Positions 33,984 through 45,976 are shown, numbered from the stretch's first letter. The stretch is 64,000 nucleotides of DNA from CAIWHR01 sp963843595 (GCA_963843595.1 CAWJLG010000012.1:1-64000), one strand, 5' to 3'. Notes: generated by a model not told the origin, from the sequence alone. Translations and numbers: made by a program.

Positions 33984-36110
33984 TGGCAGGCCCATCGCAA
34001 GCCACCGGAACGGGTGGCGTCTTCTCGGCCGGATCGCAGAAGGCATTCTACGGACAGCTCAAGAAGGTCTACACGTGGTACACGGGCGGCTTCATCATCT
34101 TCGTGGTCCTGCTCGCCATCGCCGAGCAGATGGGGCTGCCGCGCAACTGGATCGGCTACGTCTTCCTGCTCGCCACCGTCGGCCTCTACGCCGGCATCGG
34201 CGTGATGAGCCGGACGTCCGACGCCGCCGAGTACTACGTCGCCGGACGACGCGTTCCCGCGTTGTTCAACGGGATGGCGACCGGCGCGGACTGGATGAGC
34301 GCCGCGTCGTTCATCGGCATGGCCGGCACGCTCTACCTGACCGGCTTCGGCGGCCTCGCGTTCGTCATGGGCTGGACCGGCGGCTACTGCCTGGTGGCGC
34401 TCTTTCTCGCGCCCGTATCTGCGCAAGTTCGGCCAGTTCACGATTCCGGACTTCCTCGGCGCACGCTACGGCGGCCACATCCCGCGCGCGGTCGGCATCT
34501 TCGCCGCGATCCTGTGCTCGTTCACCTACGTGGTGGCGCAGATCTACGGCGTCGGCCTGATCACGACGCGGCTGACCGGCGTGTCGTTCGAGCTCGGCAT
34601 CTTCCTGGGACTGGGCGGCATCCTGGTGTGCTCGTTCCTCGGCGGGATGCGCGCGGTGACCTGGACGCAGGTGGCGCAGTACATCATCCTGATCGTCGCC
34701 TACATGATCCCGGTGGTCTGGCTGTCGGTGAAGCAGACCGGCATCCCGATCCCGCAGATCGTCTACGGCAAGCAGCTCGAGAAGGTGACGGCGCTCGAAG
34801 AGAAATTCATGAAGGACCCGAAGGAGCTCGAGGTCCGCGGCATCTTCAAGGCGCGCGCCGACGAGGCCGAGCGCCAAGCTCAAGGGCCTGCCGGCCTCCT
34901 ACGACGAAGGCAAGAAGCAGCTGGCGGCCAACATCGAGAAGCTGAAGGCGGACAACGCGCCGGTCGACCAGGTCGACGGCCGCCGAGAAGGCGCTCGCGG
35001 CGTACCCGGCCGACGCCGCGGCGGCGAAGGCGCAGTGGACCAAGGACGCCGGTCTCGCAGCCCGCGCCGGGCCGCCGTTGCGTCACGCGGAGGCCTTCCC
35101 GGGCAAGGACGATGCCGCCCGCGACGTCTCGCGCCGGAACTTCCTGGCGCTCGTGTTCTGCCTGATGGTCGGCACCGCCGCGCTGCCGCACATCCTGATG
35201 CGCTACTACACGACGCCATCGGTGCGCGAGGCGCGCGAGTCGGTGTTCTGGTCGCTGTTCTTCATCTTCCTGCTGTACTTCACGGCGCCGGCGCTCGGCG
35301 TGCTCGCCAAGTTCGACGTCTACTCGCTGCGTCGTCGGCTCGGAGTTCGCGAAGCTGCCGCAGTGGGCAGCGGCCTGGGCGAAGGTCGATCCAGGCCTGC
35401 TGTCGATCGTCGACGTCAACAAGGACGGCATCGTGCAGCTCGCGGAGATCGCGATCGGCGGCGACATCGTCGTGCTGGCGACACCGGAGATCGCGGGCCT
35501 GCCGTACGTGATCTCGGGCCTGGTCGCCGCGGGCGGCCTGGCCGCGGCGCTGTCGACCGCGGACGGTCTGCTGCTGACGATCGCCAACGCGCTCTCGCAC
35601 GACTTCTACTACAAGATGCTCGATCCGAACGCGTCGACGGCACGCCGGGTGACGATCTCGAAGATGCTGCTCCTCGTCGTGGCGTTGGTGGCGGCCACGG
35701 TCGCGGCGCAGAAACCGGCGGACATCCTGTTCCTGGTGTCGGCGGCGTTCTCGCTCGCGGCGGCGGCATTCTTCCCGGCGCTGGTGCTGCGGGATCTTCT
35801 GGAAGCGCGCCAACAAGTGGGGCGCGACGCTCGGGATGATCGCGGGTCTGGGCATCACGTTCTACTACATGGCGACCACCCAGCCCTGGCTGCGCAGCGT
35901 GTTCGGCGTCACCGGCTCGATCGACGCCCACACGTGGTGGGGCATCTCGTCGATCTCGGCGGGCCTGTGGGGCGTGCCGCTCGGCTTCATCGTGATCATC
36001 GTCGTCAGCCTGCTCACGCCCGGCACCCCGACAAGGAGGTCCAGGAGCTGGTCGAGCACGTCCGGTATCCGAACCTGACGGGCGACAAGGTGGTGACCCT
36101 CGGCACCTGA
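33983..36110 (+). CDS. Sodium:solute (acetate-type) symporter, VC_2705 subfamily (7 extra bases, frame-disrupted)
   Basis: Removing seven single bases gives one protein of 706 residues with the SSS-family fold (about 13 helices): YYVAGRRVPALFNGMATGADW, FTIPDFLGARYGG, GLITTRLTGVSFELG, and the conserved GLVAAGGLAAALSTADGLLL. Between helices there is the long charged insertion (EKVTALEEKFMKDPKELEVR onwards) and an EF-hand-like loop (VDVNKDGIVQLAEI), both usual in this subfamily. Frame breaks lie at about 34415, 34875, 34978, 35330, 35790 and two near 36021-36030, every one an inserted base. It pairs with the DUF4212 subunit and faces acs, supporting acetate or short organic-acid uptake. As sequenced no full protein can be made. 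Confidence 0.9.
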
Positions 36111-36136
36111 CCACCGGCGCCGCCGGAAAGAAGAAA

Positions 36137-36156
36137 GGCCCGCAGCGATGCGGGCC
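36137..36156. terminator. Bidirectional terminator between symporter and acs
   Basis: GGCCCGCA, GCGA loop, TGCGGGCC, followed by TTTTCTTTC on the plus strand and preceded by GAAGAAA, which gives TTTCTTC on the minus strand. It serves both convergent genes, 27 bases after the symporter stop and 121 after that of acs. Confidence 0.85.
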
Positions 36157-36277
36157 TTTTCTTTCGCTCGTCGCCGACGTGCGGGAGCCGGTGACAGCGC
36201 GCACCCCGCGGCGGAGGCGCGAGCGAGAACGCGACGAACCCGCCGGCGACCGGGCCTTCGGCCAAGTCGCCGGAGCG

Positions 36278-38258
<1,981 letters not shown>

Positions 38259-38465
38259 GCTCCGTTCCTCCTGGGTCGCCAAGAAAAGGCGCCGGTGAGC
38301 GCGCACACGCGCGCCGCGACGTTTCGGGAAATGGGTGCGGCTCGCCGCGCGCGGCCGGCAAGCGTGCAGCCGATGCAGTCTAACCAACTGCGCGCGGCCC
38401 GCGCAACGTGATGGCATTGACGCAACGCAAGCCGGGCGCACGCGACATGGCTTGCGAGACCGCAA

Positions 38466-38477
38466 TCTTATATAAGA
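38466..38477. promoter_or_regulatory. Perfect 12-bp palindrome in the acs / yqhA divergent gap
   Basis: TCTTATATAAGA, followed by a second half-site (ATAAGACT, about 38479-38486), lies in the only AT-rich part of the 367-bp gap 38259-38625. The position, about 210 bases before acs and 150 before the YqhA gene, suggests an operator or promoter element for one or both. The regulator cannot be named from the sequence. The rest of this gap shows no gene. Confidence 0.5.
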
Positions 38478-38625
38478 CATAAGACTTGGCGCAAGAAGGC
38501 CGGCATCCGGGGAACCCGCGAACGGTTCGACGATCGCTCCTCCGTCCCCGGCAATCCCCGGGATCGGTCGTGTCCGGCGCGGATGGTAGACTTGCGTGTT
38601 CGATCAACCCCTTACCGTTTGCCCC

Positions 38626-39240
38626 ATGGCCTCACGCCCAACCCCGCGCGACCCCCAGATCCCGAGCGTGCCCCGCCTCATCTTCATGAGCCGGTGGCTG
38701 CAGCTCCCGCTGTACGTCGGACTGATCGTCGCGCAAGCCGTGTACGTCTATTACTTCTGGGTCGAGCTCGTCCATCTGGTCGAGGCGGCGTTCGGTTCGC
38801 AGGAGGCAGCCGCCTTGATCCTGAAGAACATCACCCCGATCGGCGCCACGGAGATCAACGCGGCGCCCGAAACGGTCGTCATGCTCGTGGTACTGGGCCT
38901 CATCGACGTGGTGATGATCTCGAACCTGCTCATCATGGTGATCGTCGGCGGCTACGAGACGTTCGTGTCCCGGATGCACCTCGAGGAGCACCCGGACCAG
39001 CCGGAATGGCTGTCGCACGTCAACGCGAGCGTGCTCAAGGTGAAGCTCGCCACCGCGATCATCGGAATCTCGTCGATCCACCTGCTCAAGACATTCATCA
39101 ACGCCCAGGCCTACGACGAGAAGACGCTGATGTACCAGACGCTCATCCACTTCACTTTCCTGCTGTCGGCGATGGCCATCGCGTCCGTCGACCGGATCGT
39201 GGTTCCGGCCAAAGCGAAGCACGCCGCGCCCCACGACTGA
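38626..39240 (+). CDS. YqhA/UPF0114 family membrane protein
   Basis: 204 residues from ATG 38626 (a GTG ten codons earlier is also possible). Four hydrophobic segments with family blocks SRWLQLPLYVGLIVAQAVYV, VMISNLLIMVIVGGYETFVS and KLATAIIGISSIHLLKTFIN. UPF0114 (YqhA) proteins are inner-membrane proteins of unknown function. Stop is 21 bases before the fumarase start, suggesting cotranscription with it. Confidence 0.88.
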   Translation: MASRPTPRDPQIPSVPRLIFMSRWLQLPLYVGLIVAQAVYVYYFWVELVHLVEAAFGSQEAAALILKNITPIGATEINAAPETVVMLVVLGLIDVVMISNLLIMVIVGGYETFVSRMHLEEHPDQPEWLSHVNASVLKVKLATAIIGISSIHLLKTFINAQAYDEKTLMYQTLIHFTFLLSAMAIASVDRIVVPAKAKHAAPHD

Positions 39241-39261
39241 CCCCCTTGCCGAGGACCTGCC

Positions 39262-40776
39262 ATGGCCACCATTCGCCAGGACGATTTGATCCAGAGCGTC
39301 GCCGACGCCTTCCAGTACATCAGCTACTACCATCCGGTCGATTACATCAAGGCCCTGTCCGAGGCCTATGCGCGCGAGCAGTCGCCCGCGGCGAAGGACG
39401 CGATGGCGCAGATCCTGATCAACTCGCGGATGAGCGCCGAGGGCCACCGGCCGATGTGCCAGGACACGGGGATCGCGATCGCGTTCCTCCGCGTCGGCAT
39501 GGACGTGCGCTGGGACACGAAGCTCACGCTGCAGCAGATGGTCGACGAAGGCGTGCGCCGCGCCTATACGAATCCGGACAACAAGCTGCGCGCGTCGGTG
39601 CTGGCGGATCCGGACGGCAAGCGCGTGAACACGAAGGACAACACCCCGGCGGTCGTCCACGTCGAACTGGTGCCCGGTGCCACCGTCGAGGTGATCGTCG
39701 CGGCCAAGGGCGGCGGTTCCGAGAACAAGTCGAAGTTCGCGATGCTGCTGCCCAACGACAGCATCGTCGACTGGGTGCTGTCGGTGGTGCCGACGATGGG
39801 CGCCGACTGGTGCCCCCCGGGCATGCTATCGCTGGGCATCGGCGGGACGCCGGAGAAGGCGATGCTGCTCGCCAAGTGGGGCATGATGGAGCCGCTCAAC
39901 ATCCACGAGCTCGTCGCCCGCGGACCGAAGACCCGCGCCGAGGAGCTGCGGCTCGAGCTCTACGACAAGGTCAATGCGCTGGGCATCGGCGCGCAGGGCC
40001 TGGGCGGCCTGTCCACGGTGCTCGACGTCAAGGTCAACGACTTCCCGACGCACGCCGCATCGAAGCCCGTCGCACTGCTGCCCAACTGCGCCGCGACACG
40101 CCATGCGCACTTCGTCCTCGACGGCACCGGCCCCGCACACCTCGAGCCGCCGTCGCTCGACGACTGGCCGAAGCTCGCGCTCGACTTCTCGTCGAGCCGC
40201 CGCGTCAACCTCGACACGGTCACCCGTGCCGAGGTCGCAACGTGGAAGTCCGGTGAGCGGCTGCTGCTGACGGGCAAGCTGCTGACCGGCCGCGACGCGG
40301 CGCACAAGCGGCTGACCGAGATGATGGAGCGTGGCGAAAAGCTGCCGGTCGATTTCACGAACCGCTTCATCTACTACGTGGGCCCGGTCGATCCGGTGCG
40401 CGACGAGGCCGTGGGACCGGCCGGCCCGACCACGTCGTCGCGGATGGACAAGTTCACCGAGCCGATGCTGGCGAAGACCGGTCTTCTCGGCATGGTCGGC
40501 AAGTCCGAGCGCGGGCCGATGGCCATCGCCGCGATCAAGCAGCACCGCGCCGTCTACTGCATCGCGGTCGGCGGCGCCGCGTACCTCGTGTCGAAGTCGA
40601 TTCGCAGCTCCCGCGTCCTCGCCTTCGCGGATCTGGGAATGGAGGCGATCTACGAGTTCGACGTCAGGGACATGCCCGTCACGGTGGCCGTCGACGCCGG
40701 CGGCAACGCCGTCCACAAGACCGGGCCCGCCGAGTGGCGCGCCAGGATCGGCAAGATTCCGGTCGTGGCCGCCTGA
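39262..40776 (+). CDS. Class I fumarate hydratase
   Basis: 504 residues. Oxygen-sensitive iron-sulfur fumarase converting fumarate to malate in the TCA cycle. [4Fe-4S] cysteines are expected in RPMCQDTGIAIAF and LLPNCAATRHAHF; further blocks are AAKGGGSENKSKFAMLLPND, GIGAQGLGGLSTVLDVKV and GPTTSSRMDKFTEPML. Normal length for the FumA/FumB type. Because class I has two paralogues I do not choose between them. Part of the same short block as YqhA; follows acs, so acetate and TCA enzymes are clustered here. Confidence 0.93.
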   Translation: MATIRQDDLIQSVADAFQYISYYHPVDYIKALSEAYAREQSPAAKDAMAQILINSRMSAEGHRPMCQDTGIAIAFLRVGMDVRWDTKLTLQQMVDEGVRRAYTNPDNKLRASVLADPDGKRVNTKDNTPAVVHVELVPGATVEVIVAAKGGGSENKSKFAMLLPNDSIVDWVLSVVPTMGADWCPPGMLSLGIGGTPEKAMLLAKWGMMEPLNIHELVARGPKTRAEELRLELYDKVNALGIGAQGLGGLSTVLDVKVNDFPTHAASKPVALLPNCAATRHAHFVLDGTGPAHLEPPSLDDWPKLALDFSSSRRVNLDTVTRAEVATWKSGERLLLTGKLLTGRDAAHKRLTEMMERGEKLPVDFTNRFIYYVGPVDPVRDEAVGPAGPTTSSRMDKFTEPMLAKTGLLGMVGKSERGPMAIAAIKQHRAVYCIAVGGAAYLVSKSIRSSRVLAFADLGMEAIYEFDVRDMPVTVAVDAGGNAVHKTGPAEWRARIGKIPVVAA

Positions 40777-40828
40777 CACGGTCGTCGCGCGTCGAACCCA
40801 TGCCGACGTGTCGCGGCACGTGATCTGT

Positions 40829-41776
40829 ATGACCGGCGTGACCGGCGACGGATCGGCCACGCCGGCGGCGCGCGCTTGCGCTGCCGTCCTGTTGCGCATC
40901 GCCGCCGGCGCCGCGCTTGTCCTCCCGGTGACCGGCGGCGCGCTCGCGCAACGTGTGCTTCTCATCTCGTCGTCCGATGCCCCGGCCTTCCAGCGCGCGA
41001 CCGCCGGCTCGCAGAAGGGCGCCGCAGGCGTGGCGTTCGAGGCACACCGGCTTACCAAGGACAATCACGAGACGCTGGCCCGCGCCGTTGCACGTGCGGG
41101 CCGCGACGTCGCCGTCGTGACGCTGGGCCTGCTTGCCGCCGAACTGGCCGCCAGCGCCGCACCGGCCGGCCCGATGGTGAGTTGCATGATCCCCGCCAAC
41201 GCGGGCGTGCTTCCGCACCACGCCATCCGGGTGCCGATCGAGATCCCGGTCGACGCCCAGATCGCGTGGCTCGGCAAGCTCCTACCCGCCGCCCGGAGGA
41301 TCGGATTGCTGTTCGACCCCGCGATCAGCGCGCAACGCATCGACGCGCTCGCGCCGGCGCTGGCCCGCGCGGGATTCTCGCTGCTGCTGGCACCAGTGCC
41401 TTCGGCGGCGACGCTGCCCTCCGCGCTCGAGCGTCTGACTGGCTCCGTCGATGCAATGCTCGCGATTCCCGATCCCACGGTCTACACGCCGCAGGCATCG
41501 CGCGCGTTGCTGCTGTACTCGTTTCGCAACAGGATTCCGCTGATCGGACTGGCCGATGCCTGGGTCAGGGCCGGCGCACTTTACGCGCTCGACTGGGACT
41601 TCGAGGAGCTCGGACGCTACTGCGGCGCCCTGGCCGCCCGCGCCGTCGTCTCCGGACGCGCGCCGCCGCCTGCGATGCCCCGGCCTCGCGTAGCGGTCAA
41701 CCGGCGCACGGCCGAGCAACTCGGCGTGAAGTGGAGTCCGGAATTGCTGCGCACGGTCGATCGAACGTACGAGTAA
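40829..41776 (+). CDS. Periplasmic binding protein of the ABC_sub_bind (PF04392) type, no transporter partner
   Basis: 315 residues. Signal region LLRIAAGAALVLPVTGGALA, then two Rossmann-like lobes typical of PF04392 binding proteins (AVVTLGLLAAELAA, ARRIGLLFDPAISAQRIDAL, SVDAMLAIPDPTVYTPQAS, IPLIGLADAWVRAGALYALD). No permease or ATPase gene is near. Its stop is 4 bases before the start of a membrane GGDEF-EAL protein, so the natural reading is that it senses a small molecule in the periplasm and reports to that protein. Ligand unknown. The ATG at 40829 is the likely start; GTG codons lie just upstream. Confidence 0.85.
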   Translation: MTGVTGDGSATPAARACAAVLLRIAAGAALVLPVTGGALAQRVLLISSSDAPAFQRATAGSQKGAAGVAFEAHRLTKDNHETLARAVARAGRDVAVVTLGLLAAELAASAAPAGPMVSCMIPANAGVLPHHAIRVPIEIPVDAQIAWLGKLLPAARRIGLLFDPAISAQRIDALAPALARAGFSLLLAPVPSAATLPSALERLTGSVDAMLAIPDPTVYTPQASRALLLYSFRNRIPLIGLADAWVRAGALYALDWDFEELGRYCGALAARAVVSGRAPPPAMPRPRVAVNRRTAEQLGVKWSPELLRTVDRTYE

Positions 41777-41780
41777 CGCG

Positions 41781-44090
41781 ATGAGACGCTTTCGCCGCCG
41801 CTTTGCGCCGCTTGCACCGGACACCGTCACGCCCCTGAATCTGCCGCCGGTGCGGATGGGGCTCCACACCAAGCTCAATCTGCTCGTGGTGGGGCTCATC
41901 TTCCTGACCGCGATTGCGACCACCGGCTACTACATGTGGCAGCAGTACCGGGTCGAGGAGAGCCAACTCCGGTCGCAAGGCTCGACGGTCCTGCAGATGC
42001 TCGCCGAGTTGTCCGAATATGGGCTTTACACCAACGACCAGCAGTACATGGCGACGATCCTCGACAGCCTCGCTGCCGAGGGTGACATTGCCTACGTCAC
42101 GGTGCTCGACGCCAATCGGCGTCCGGTCGCGGAACGGCGCTTCGCGGAGACGCTCGCCGGCGCGCCGCTGCCGCCGCTGCCCGCCGAGAAGGGATTGCCG
42201 GCACTCGGCGCCATGACGGCGACGGATCGCGCGATCCAGGGGCGTCGGTACATCGAGCTGCTGGCATCGGTCGGCGGCAATCGCACGACTCCCGACCGCG
42301 GCCTCATCGTCGGGGGCGACGCGCCGGCCGGCTCGGCGCCGGCGGCGCGCGAGCGCTCGACCGTACCGATCGGCTACGTGCGCCTGGGCATGACGTTCGA
42401 ACGCCTGCAGGGCGATTTCCGGCGCCAACTCTACGGCGCGATCACGGTGGTCGGGCTGCTCGTCATCCTCGCCATCGGCGCGACGCTCCTGCTCACCCGC
42501 CGGCTGGTCGCGCCGATGCGGCGACTGATGCGCGCCGCGCGGTCGGTCGGCGCCGGCAAGCTGGACGTCTATATTCCGGCACGTTCCTCGGACGAGGTCG
42601 GTCTGCTGACCCACACGTTCAATCACATGACCCAGCGCCTCGCCGAATCGCAGAACGAGGTCGGGACCTACCAGCGGACGCTGGAGCAGAAGGTCGCGCA
42701 AAGGACGAAGGAACTCGAGATCGCCACCGCGCATGCCTACAAGCTCGCGCAGCACGACATTCTCACCGGGTTGCCGAACCGCTCGCTGCTCAGCCAGCGT
42801 CTGAAGCAGATCATCGCGCAGTCGCAGCGCGATGCGACGCACGTCGCCTGCCTGTTCCTCGACTTCGACCACTTCAAGCGCATCAACGACACGCTGGGGC
42901 ATGATGCCGGCGACCAGCTGCTGCAGGCGGTCGCGCAGCGGCTGACCAGCGCCGTGCGCGAATCGGACACCGTGGCGCGGCTCGGCGGCGACGAGTTCGT
43001 CCTGGTTCTCCCCGGGCTCGATCCGGCGCACGCAACCTTCGAGACGATGACGGTGCTGGCGCGCGTGCGCGAATCGTTCCTCGCTCCCTTCCGGCTGTCG
43101 GACCAGATGCCGACCCTGACCACCTCGATCGGGGTGTCGATGTACCCGCTCGATGCCGGAGACCCGGTCAGCCTCATCAAGCAGGCGGATACCGCGATGT
43201 ACGCGGCGAAGGAAGCCGGCCGCAACGCCTACCGCTTCTTCACCGCCGACATGAACACGCGCGTTCAGCTGCGGCTGCAGCTCGAGACCGACATGCGGCG
43301 CGGCCTGATGGATGACGAGTTCTTCCTCGTCTACCAGCCGCAGATCGACATGCGGTCGGGGCGCGCGTGCGGCGTCGAGGCGCTCCTGCGCTGGCGCGAC
43401 CCCGAGCGCGGCGTCATCGCGCCGGCGGAGTTCATCCCGATCGCCGAGGAATCGGGAATGATCCAGGCGCTCGGCGCCCGGGTGCTGCGCGATTCATGCC
43501 GACAGGTGATGCAGTGGCACCGGCAAGGCGTCGCGCTGCGGCTGTCGGTCAACCTGTCGGTCCAGCAGCTCCAGCACGACAGCTGGCTGTCGATCGTCGA
43601 CGAGGCGCTCGCGGCGTCCGGGATGCCGGCGAACTACCTCGATCTCGAGATCACCGAGAGCGTGATCATCACGCACCCCGAAAAGGCCGTGTCCACGCTC
43701 GTGAAGCTGAAGCAGCGCGGGGTGACGATCACCGTCGACGACTTCGGTACCGGTTACTCGAGCCTGTCGTATCTCGCGCGGCTGCCGATCCACGCGATCA
43801 AGATCGATCAGCGCTTCGTGCACGGGCTCGAGCACAACAAGAACGACGAGGCGATCACCCAGGCGATCATCGCGCTGTCCCATTCGCTGGGGCTGCGCGT
43901 CATCGCGGAGGGGGTCGAGACCGCCGCGCAGTTCAACTACCTGAAGCAGCACGGATGCGAGGAGGCACAGGGCTTCCTGATCTCGCGCCCGCTCGGCGAC
44001 AAGGAGCTGTTTGCGTGGTGGCGGATGCAGGAAGAGGAGAGCCTGCTCGTCAGCCGCCAGGCCGACATGTGGCAGCCCGAGGGAAGCTGA
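41781..44090 (+). CDS. Membrane GGDEF-EAL protein (c-di-GMP turnover)
   Basis: 769 residues. Helix at about 32-52, a periplasmic domain of about 165 residues, helix at about 218-240, HAMP linker (RRLVAPMRRLMRAARSVGAG), short coiled coil, then GGDEF (about 330-490) and EAL (about 505-755). GGDEF keeps its catalytic motif (RLGGDEFVLVL) and EAL keeps GVEALLRW, DDFGTGYSSLSYL and AEGVET, so both diguanylate cyclase and phosphodiesterase activities look possible. The binding protein gene ends 4 bases before it, so the periplasmic domain may be its partner. Convergent with the MobA-like gene. Confidence 0.93.
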   Translation: MRRFRRRFAPLAPDTVTPLNLPPVRMGLHTKLNLLVVGLIFLTAIATTGYYMWQQYRVEESQLRSQGSTVLQMLAELSEYGLYTNDQQYMATILDSLAAEGDIAYVTVLDANRRPVAERRFAETLAGAPLPPLPAEKGLPALGAMTATDRAIQGRRYIELLASVGGNRTTPDRGLIVGGDAPAGSAPAARERSTVPIGYVRLGMTFERLQGDFRRQLYGAITVVGLLVILAIGATLLLTRRLVAPMRRLMRAARSVGAGKLDVYIPARSSDEVGLLTHTFNHMTQRLAESQNEVGTYQRTLEQKVAQRTKELEIATAHAYKLAQHDILTGLPNRSLLSQRLKQIIAQSQRDATHVACLFLDFDHFKRINDTLGHDAGDQLLQAVAQRLTSAVRESDTVARLGGDEFVLVLPGLDPAHATFETMTVLARVRESFLAPFRLSDQMPTLTTSIGVSMYPLDAGDPVSLIKQADTAMYAAKEAGRNAYRFFTADMNTRVQLRLQLETDMRRGLMDDEFFLVYQPQIDMRSGRACGVEALLRWRDPERGVIAPAEFIPIAEESGMIQALGARVLRDSCRQVMQWHRQGVALRLSVNLSVQQLQHDSWLSIVDEALAASGMPANYLDLEITESVIITHPEKAVSTLVKLKQRGVTITVDDFGTGYSSLSYLARLPIHAIKIDQRFVHGLEHNKNDEAITQAIIALSHSLGLRVIAEGVETAAQFNYLKQHGCEEAQGFLISRPLGDKELFAWWRMQEEESLLVSRQADMWQPEGS

Positions 44091-44107
44091 GGGCGGGCGC
44101 GCCGCTC

Positions 44108-44713
44108 CTAGCGCAGGTCGGCCTGCGTGTCGACGTCGCGCAATGCGCCGGGGTCGTCGACGTCGATTCGCACGAGCTCCTCGCGCAACGCGGCGACCAC
44201 GTGCCGCGCACCTTCGTCACCGGTCAACGCGACGAGTGCGGGGCCGCAGGCCTTGCCGAATCCGACGGGGTGGCCGCGCTCGCCGCGATGAAAAGGCGCT
44301 GCCGCGATCGCGCCGCTGCGAAGCGCGGCGACGACTTCGGCAATCGTCGCCGGCGCGATCCACGGCATGTCGGCCAGCGCCACGACCCAGCCGTCGGCAT
44401 CCGCCGCAGCCGCGACGCCGCACCCGAGGCTCGCTCCCATGCCCTCGTCGGCACGCGGGCATCGGACGACACGGGCACCGGCATCGCGAAGCACGTTGGC
44501 GAGGGCCCCGTCATCGGGACGGACCACGGCGACGACCTCCGGACAGGCGGCCGCCAGCCGTCGGCACGCGGCCTCGCCCAGGGTCACCGTCTGACCCGCA
44601 GCGTCCGTCGCCAGCGGCGCCAGCAGCTTCGCGCCGCCGAAGCGCTCGCCGCGCCCGGCGGCGAGCAGGATGCCGACGATGCGCACGACCGCGGGATGTC
44701 CTGCGCCCGACAT
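44108..44713 (-). CDS. MobA-like nucleotidyltransferase
   Basis: 201 residues. NTP-transferase fold with the nucleotide loop GILLAAGRGERFGGAKLLAP and metal-binding Asp in VVALADMPWIAP; GERGHPVGFGKAC is the sugar/cofactor side. Belongs to the MocA/MobA group that attaches CMP or GMP to molybdopterin; which cofactor form it makes cannot be told from sequence. No molybdenum enzyme gene is nearby. It ends 17 bases from the GGDEF-EAL stop. Confidence 0.85.
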   Translation of the reverse strand: MSGAGHPAVVRIVGILLAAGRGERFGGAKLLAPLATDAAGQTVTLGEAACRRLAAACPEVVAVVRPDDGALANVLRDAGARVVRCPRADEGMGASLGCGVAAAADADGWVVALADMPWIAPATIAEVVAALRSGAIAAAPFHRGERGHPVGFGKACGPALVALTGDEGARHVVAALREELVRIDVDDPGALRDVDTQADLR

Positions 44714-44750
44714 CAGGCCGGCGGTGTTGCCGCGCCGGACCTGCGCACGC

Positions 44751-45905
44751 TCACTCCGGAAGCAGCCGGAACCGGCCGTCCCTGACGGTGACGAGCACGC
44801 GCGCCCGCTCGTCCATGCCGTTGTGATTGGTCGGACTCATGTTGAACACGCCCTGGCAACCGACGATCTCGCGCTCACGCTCGATCGCGTCGCGCAGCGC
44901 CGAGCGGAACGCCTCGGTGCCTGGCTTGCCGACCTTGAGCGCGGCCGGGAACGCACGCATCAGGATCAGCCCCGAGTCGTAGGTGTTGGCGCCGAAGGTT
45001 GCGGGCTTCTGCCCGAACTGCTTTTCGTACGCGGCAATGTAGCCGGTCGCGACCTTCTTGATGGGATTCGAGTCGGGGATCTCGTCGATGACGAGCATCG
45101 GCCCCGCCGCGAGCACCGTCCCCTCGACTTTCTCCTTGCCGAGGCGGATGAAGTCGTCGGTCGCGACGCCGTGGGTCTGGTAGATCGTGCCTTTGTAGCC
45201 CTGGTCGCGCAGCGTGATCTGCGGCAGTACCCCGGGCCCACCCACGCCCGCGACGAGCACGGCGTCCGGCTTCGCGGCGATGAGCTTCAGCGACTGCCCC
45301 GTGACGCTCGGATCGGTGCGCTGGTAGTACTCGGTGGCGACGAGCCGGATTCCCGCCTTTTCCGCCATCGGCACGAACACGCGATTCCAGTTCTCGCCGT
45401 AGGGGTCCTTGAAGCCGATGAACCCGAATGTCCTGATGCCGGTCTTGACCATGTGCTTGACCAGCGCGGCGGCGATCAGGTCATCGTTCTGCGTGGTCTT
45501 GAACACCCACCGCTTCTTCGCATCCAGCGGCTCGACCACGCTCGACGTCCCGACGGTGGCCATCAGCGGCACCTTCCCTTCGGCAATGATGTCGAGGATC
45601 GACAGCGCGTTGGGCGTGGTCGACGGTCCGATGATCGCGTCGACGTTGTGCTCCTGCAGCAGCTTCTTCGCGTTCTGCACGGCGCGGGTCGTGTCGCCGC
45701 CGTCGTCGTACTGGATGTACTCGATGGCAACGTCGCCGACCTTCTTCGGCAGGAGCTCGCCGGTGTTCTTCTGCGGGATGCCGATCGCCGTCGTCGGACC
45801 CGTGGCCGAGACCATGAGACCGACCTTGACCTGCGCGGCGGCGGTGGCGGACAGCGCAACGGCAACGAGGGCGACGGCGAGACGGGAAACGGCGGGGGAA
45901 CGCAC
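44751..45905 (-). CDS. Branched-chain amino-acid-type ABC substrate-binding protein
   Basis: 384 residues. Signal peptide RLAVALVAVALSATAAAQ, then the two-lobe type I periplasmic binding fold of the LivJ/LivK family: VKVGLMVSATGPTTAIGIPQ, VDAIIGPSTTPNALSILDII, TFGFIGFKDPYGENWNRVF, DAVLVAGVGGPGVLPQITLR and FGANTYDSGLILMRAF. I chose the GTG at 45905 because AGGAG lies six bases before it; a TTG two codons earlier sits directly on that site. Ligand is unknown (amino acid or aromatic acid are common). No transporter genes accompany it. Confidence 0.9.
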   Translation of the reverse strand: MRSPAVSRLAVALVAVALSATAAAQVKVGLMVSATGPTTAIGIPQKNTGELLPKKVGDVAIEYIQYDDGGDTTRAVQNAKKLLQEHNVDAIIGPSTTPNALSILDIIAEGKVPLMATVGTSSVVEPLDAKKRWVFKTTQNDDLIAAALVKHMVKTGIRTFGFIGFKDPYGENWNRVFVPMAEKAGIRLVATEYYQRTDPSVTGQSLKLIAAKPDAVLVAGVGGPGVLPQITLRDQGYKGTIYQTHGVATDDFIRLGKEKVEGTVLAAGPMLVIDEIPDSNPIKKVATGYIAAYEKQFGQKPATFGANTYDSGLILMRAFPAALKVGKPGTEAFRSALRDAIEREREIVGCQGVFNMSPTNHNGMDERARVLVTVRDGRFRLLPE

Positions 45906-45976
45906 GGGCAACTCCTGGAAAAAGGGGACGGACGACGAATGCTAAGCGGGAAGGCGCGGTCGCGACAAGCACGGCC

